Assembly: GCA_031548005.1 (NCBI GenBank)
Contig: JAVBRK010000073.1
Span: 1 to 64,000, forward strand
Direction of reading: 5' to 3'
Length of the DNA stretch: 64,000 nt
From: BNXB01 sp031548005
GTDB taxonomy: Bacteria > Bacteroidota > Bacteroidia > Bacteroidales > Azobacteroidaceae
Shown: in pieces, positions 63,889 to 64,000 of the stretch
Numbering within the stretch: position 1 is the stretch's first letter
Layout of the letters: every line of letters begins with the position of its first letter
The notes under the pieces: model-generated
What the model was told of the DNA's origin: nothing
Seen by the model: only the letters and a program-made list of their open reading frames with translations
The model's database searches: none
Program-made: the position numbers and the translations under genes

Positions 63889-64000
63889 ATGAACATGAAA
63901 CCAGAAAAAGCGCGAAGGGCAAAAAGCTCTTCCGGAGGGTTAACTTTGCCTTCTTTTTTACGATTCAGCTTGATTGCGATGAGTTTATCCATCTGTTCCA
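63889..64000 (+). CDS. Start of a probable SusC-like receptor (cut by window end)
   Basis: Open frame from ATG 63889 running off the window, 37 codons. It begins with a basic stretch (MNMKPEKARRAKSSSGG) and a hydrophobic segment (FLRFSLIAMSLSIC) that looks like a signal peptide. The position 33 nt after fecR, as in the sigma/FecR/SusC layout, suggests a TonB-dependent receptor. The identity is from context only. Confidence 0.5.
   Translation, partial: MNMKPEKARRAKSSSGGLTLPSFLRFSLIAMSLSICS

Overview
The window comes from a Bacteroidales chromosome. Evidence: SusC/SusD pairs with ECF sigma/FecR control, many promoters of the Bacteroidetes type (TTTG, about 19-21 bp, TAnnTTTG), lipoproteins with Cys followed by Asp/Ser-rich stretches, a complex I operon with fused nuoCD and no nuoEFG, a Rho factor with a long charged insertion, and a tmRNA whose tag reads GENNYALAA. 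I recall that tag from Porphyromonas-type Bacteroidales, while Bacteroides itself has GETNYALAA, so a Porphyromonadaceae/Tannerellaceae-like host is likely. The species cannot be fixed from the sequence.

Layout. 1-0.13 kb: tandem G-rich terminal repeats of what looks like an IS21-family element lying off the left edge. 0.3-7.9 kb: small GNAT protein, then SusD, SusC and FecR (minus) with a divergent ECF sigma factor, a complete TonB-dependent uptake/signalling locus. 8-16.2 kb: DUF486 membrane protein; [NiFe]-hydrogenase maturation genes hypD-hypC (minus) facing an FmdE-like gene, hypF, hypA, hypB (plus), then tilS and a glycosyltransferase. 16.2-31.4 kb: rho with a structured leader, envelope proteins, a sulfatase, a LytS/LytTR-type two-component pair, zinc-ribbon and Nif3-like proteins, queF/queC, dCMP deaminase, a CtpA-type protease. 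31.6-41.8 kb: nuoA-B-CD-H-I-J-K-L-M-N. 41.8-49.2 kb: small HExxH protein, surface protein, Gfo/Idh oxidoreductase, and a tight minus-strand operon TetR-fabG-rluA-DUF5063-exonuclease-rlmI.

49.36-58.33 kb is an AT-rich integrative element inserted at the 3' end of an initiator tRNA-fMet gene. Its large serine recombinase ends inside the tRNA. The short sequence CAACTAAA occurs at both ends, and a tRNA-style terminator now lies just outside the right end, as expected if the native tRNA terminator was displaced. Cargo: a second, small serine recombinase; several small membrane/lipoproteins; a long nested hairpin RNA with its own promoter; a replication module (YubB/DUF1281-like protein with an SSB-like C-terminal tip, a Rep_trans-like initiator, and a 50-residue NUMOD3-like gene); and a DUF2971-DUF4062 gene pair that is a good candidate for a two-gene anti-phage system. 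I consider this element the most novel part of the window.

58.5-64 kb returns to chromosome-like sequence: a two-CHRD lipoprotein, the tmRNA gene ssrA, a metallophosphatase fused to a PQQ-type propeller, a pirin gene remnant, a second FecR, and the first codons of what is probably another SusC. All calls rest on reading the sequence and on remembered family features; no database search was run.
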